NCBI GenBank assembly: GCA_014706295.1
Contig: JACSVZ010000008.1
Span: forward strand, 2,491,376-2,555,375
DNA: 64,000 bases
From: Lycocorax pyrrhopterus obiensis
Taxonomy: Eukaryota > Chordata > Aves > Passeriformes > Paradisaeidae
Direction of reading: 5' to 3'
The notes under the pieces were generated by a model. It made no database searches and had not been told where the DNA came from. It saw only the letters and a list, made by a program, of their open reading frames with translations. Made by a program: the position numbers and the translations under genes. Positions 62,601 through 64,000 of the stretch are shown here, one piece after another. How positions within the stretch are numbered: the stretch's first letter is position 1; each line of letters begins with the position of its first letter.

Positions 62601-62736
62601 GAGAAAGTTATACCAAATACCACTGAGAATTAGGAGCCAACTCCCTCTGCTTTCTGTTCCCAAGGATCAGAGAAGACATGCTTCTGGTTCAGACATTTTC
62701 CTCAAAGCAGGAAATGGGGCCCCACTTTTATTTAAT
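58952..62736. other. Unique DNA, no gene seen
   Basis: No supported gene. The frame at 61536-61886 (116 codons) has no known domain. 59030-59220 looks like conserved non-coding DNA in composition. The poly-A run at 59552 is listed separately. Confidence 0.45.
59552..59601 (+). repeat. Poly-A run, 50 bases
   Basis: Fifty uninterrupted A. No AATAAA lies in the 30 bases upstream and no recognisable transcript precedes it, so it does not look like the tail of a retrocopy. The length may be imprecise because such runs are hard to sequence. Confidence 0.95.
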
Positions 62737-63261
62737 TGTCCTAGGTTACAATGTAAGATGTAACCAAAAGCATGTATTCTATTATCATCTTCACAAGCTG
62801 TTAAAGCAGGTGGGACAATGTTTGTTATCTCCTACCATCACTCATCCTTGATAACTCCCTCTGGAAGCTCTCTCTGTTTAATGGGCTATCAAGGACCCAC
62901 AGCATGACTCATAGAATTACATCAACCCATTGTGAGATGCTCCACCCAGGGGGAGGAGCCAAGCATTCCCACCTGGATATAATCTGGGGTTTGGAACAGC
63001 ACAAGGAGCCCTGACCTACTGGATTCCCAGAGGACAAGAGCTACCACTGGACCTTCAGGTGAAGAGCAGACCCTTTTCTACAGGATCACTGCTTCAACAG
63101 GATCACTTCATCTGGACTGCTACCACCACCCTGACTAAGAGGGTGTCAGGTTGTATCCTGACTCTGTTAGTGTTCTTGTCCTATTGCATTTATTTTAATT
63201 CTCCTATTAAATTATAATTCTGGCTTGCGATCTCCCACTGGTTTGTTTTTAAACTAGCACA
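62737..63261 (+). mobile_element. Solo LTR, second copy of the 34516 family
   Basis: Starts TGTCCTAGGTTACAATG and ends AAACTAGCACA. It shares the ordered blocks of the element at 34516, including 'gtaaccaaaagcatgtattc', 'catagaattacatcaaccca', 'aatctggggtttggaac' and 'tactggattcccagaggaca', then 'agggtgtcaggt'. It lacks some segments of the other copy, for example the 'gtgtgaagttaattcctc' part of U5. A TATAAT string sits at 62978 and ATTAAA at 63206-63211. Flanks TTAAT (62732-62736) and GTAAT (63262-63266) match at four of five bases, consistent with a 5-base target-site duplication. It is solo, with no retroviral genes. Confidence 0.85.
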
Positions 63262-64000
63262 GTAATGAACAGATTTGCAATTCTGGCCCTCAACATTAGC
63301 AAATGAGAGGCCCTCTCCCAAAATAATTCACATAAACCTATTTTTTTCTCAACATTAGGCATCTTTCTCTGAGTCTAGTGGTCCCTCCTCTCCATCCATT
63401 TGGCTCACAAAAGAAAAAAAAAGTCACTTAGAACTGGGTAGTTTAGTCCAGGAAAGCCTATTTTTCTGCCACCTGAAGCCATTCAGTAATGTTGGTCTAT
63501 ACCCACAAGTTGTTCAGTAAATTGGAAAGCACCTTTTGTAGTGAGCTTGCCTTTTGCCTGAGCAAAACTGACCCCGTTCCAGTGAGGAGACCTTGGAAAA
63601 ACCCATCGTTTTTGGCACTGCAAGGAGAGGTATGAGATTGGCATCGCTGTCGTGTTCAGAACAGACTGAGAAAGGGTGAGATAAGGTAGAGACAGCCCAC
63701 ATGGACAGGAATGGGACAACTGCAGGTCTGGGAGCAACTACATACATTTTGACCCTGTAGCACGAAGGAAGACAATGAGGAATACTGTAAAGGCAAATAA
63801 AATTATGGTAGTGGACAAAAGGGGAACAGGAAATCATTATTTGCTATTTCTCAAGGTACAAGAGCTGTAAGACACCCACTGTAACCACCAGGAGCAAAAA
63901 TAAAATTAACTACTTTTTCATACCACACAATTAAAATCATAAAATCTTTGTCAAAGCATGGCGGGGGAAGGCAGAAATACAACTGGGTTCACAAGGAATT
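63262..64000. other. Unique DNA, no gene seen
   Basis: Short overlapping minus-strand frames (84 and 107 codons at 63483-63837) without known domains. Nothing else recognised. Confidence 0.45.

Noticed and set aside
1..64000. CRISPR arrays, bacterial operons, riboswitches
   Set aside because: The DNA is clearly vertebrate in composition and repeat content; no regularly spaced direct repeats of the right size were seen.

Overview
The window looks like avian nuclear DNA, most probably from a songbird. The repeat content is the evidence. CR1 LINE 3' ends recur, with the usual ATTCTGTG-type terminal repeats. There are also several LTRs of the type common in passerine genomes, and I see no Alu, L1 or other mammalian SINE/LINE. 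The species call is inference from family recognition, not a database match. I cannot tell whether the DNA is intergenic or lies inside a very long intron.

I find no protein-coding gene, tRNA or rRNA that I can support. All open frames are short (284 codons at most). The longest ones sit inside GC-rich LTRs or CR1 copies, overlap on both strands and match no family I recognise. Every well-supported feature is a transposable-element remnant or a tandem repeat.

Layout: 1-362 is the body of a minus-strand CR1. 363-11905 is AT-rich unique DNA with one CpG-richer patch (about 5190-5700) and a (TAATC)8 microsatellite. 11906-12972 is a CpG-rich LTR-like element with internal tandem repeats. 12973-25102 is unique DNA with one clear CR1 (15669-15958) and two CR1 scraps. 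25103-26535 is a solo LTR with an exact 5-bp target-site duplication, TTTGG, on both sides. 27348-28053 holds two young local tandem duplications. 29611-35133 is the densest repeat block: two CR1 copies about 98 % alike by eye, then a solo LTR. 35350-40847 is repeat-poor, AT-rich DNA with stretches resembling conserved regulatory sequence. 40848-44022 is a mosaic of CR1, a probable LTR, and a CR1 split by a 1.16-kb minus-strand solo LTR. 46917-47412 is another LTR. 48092-51595 has two microsatellites. 54304-54572 is a CR1, 58271-58951 a minus-strand LTR, 59552-59601 a run of 50 A, and 62737-63261 a second copy of the LTR family seen at 34516.

Nothing here works together as a gene system. The interest lies in insertion history (nested and solo LTRs, a target-site duplication, near-identical CR1 copies), in a possibly unclassified dispersed repeat seen three times, and in LTR promoter and polyadenylation signals that could drive local non-coding transcription. 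I did not find a new biological system.
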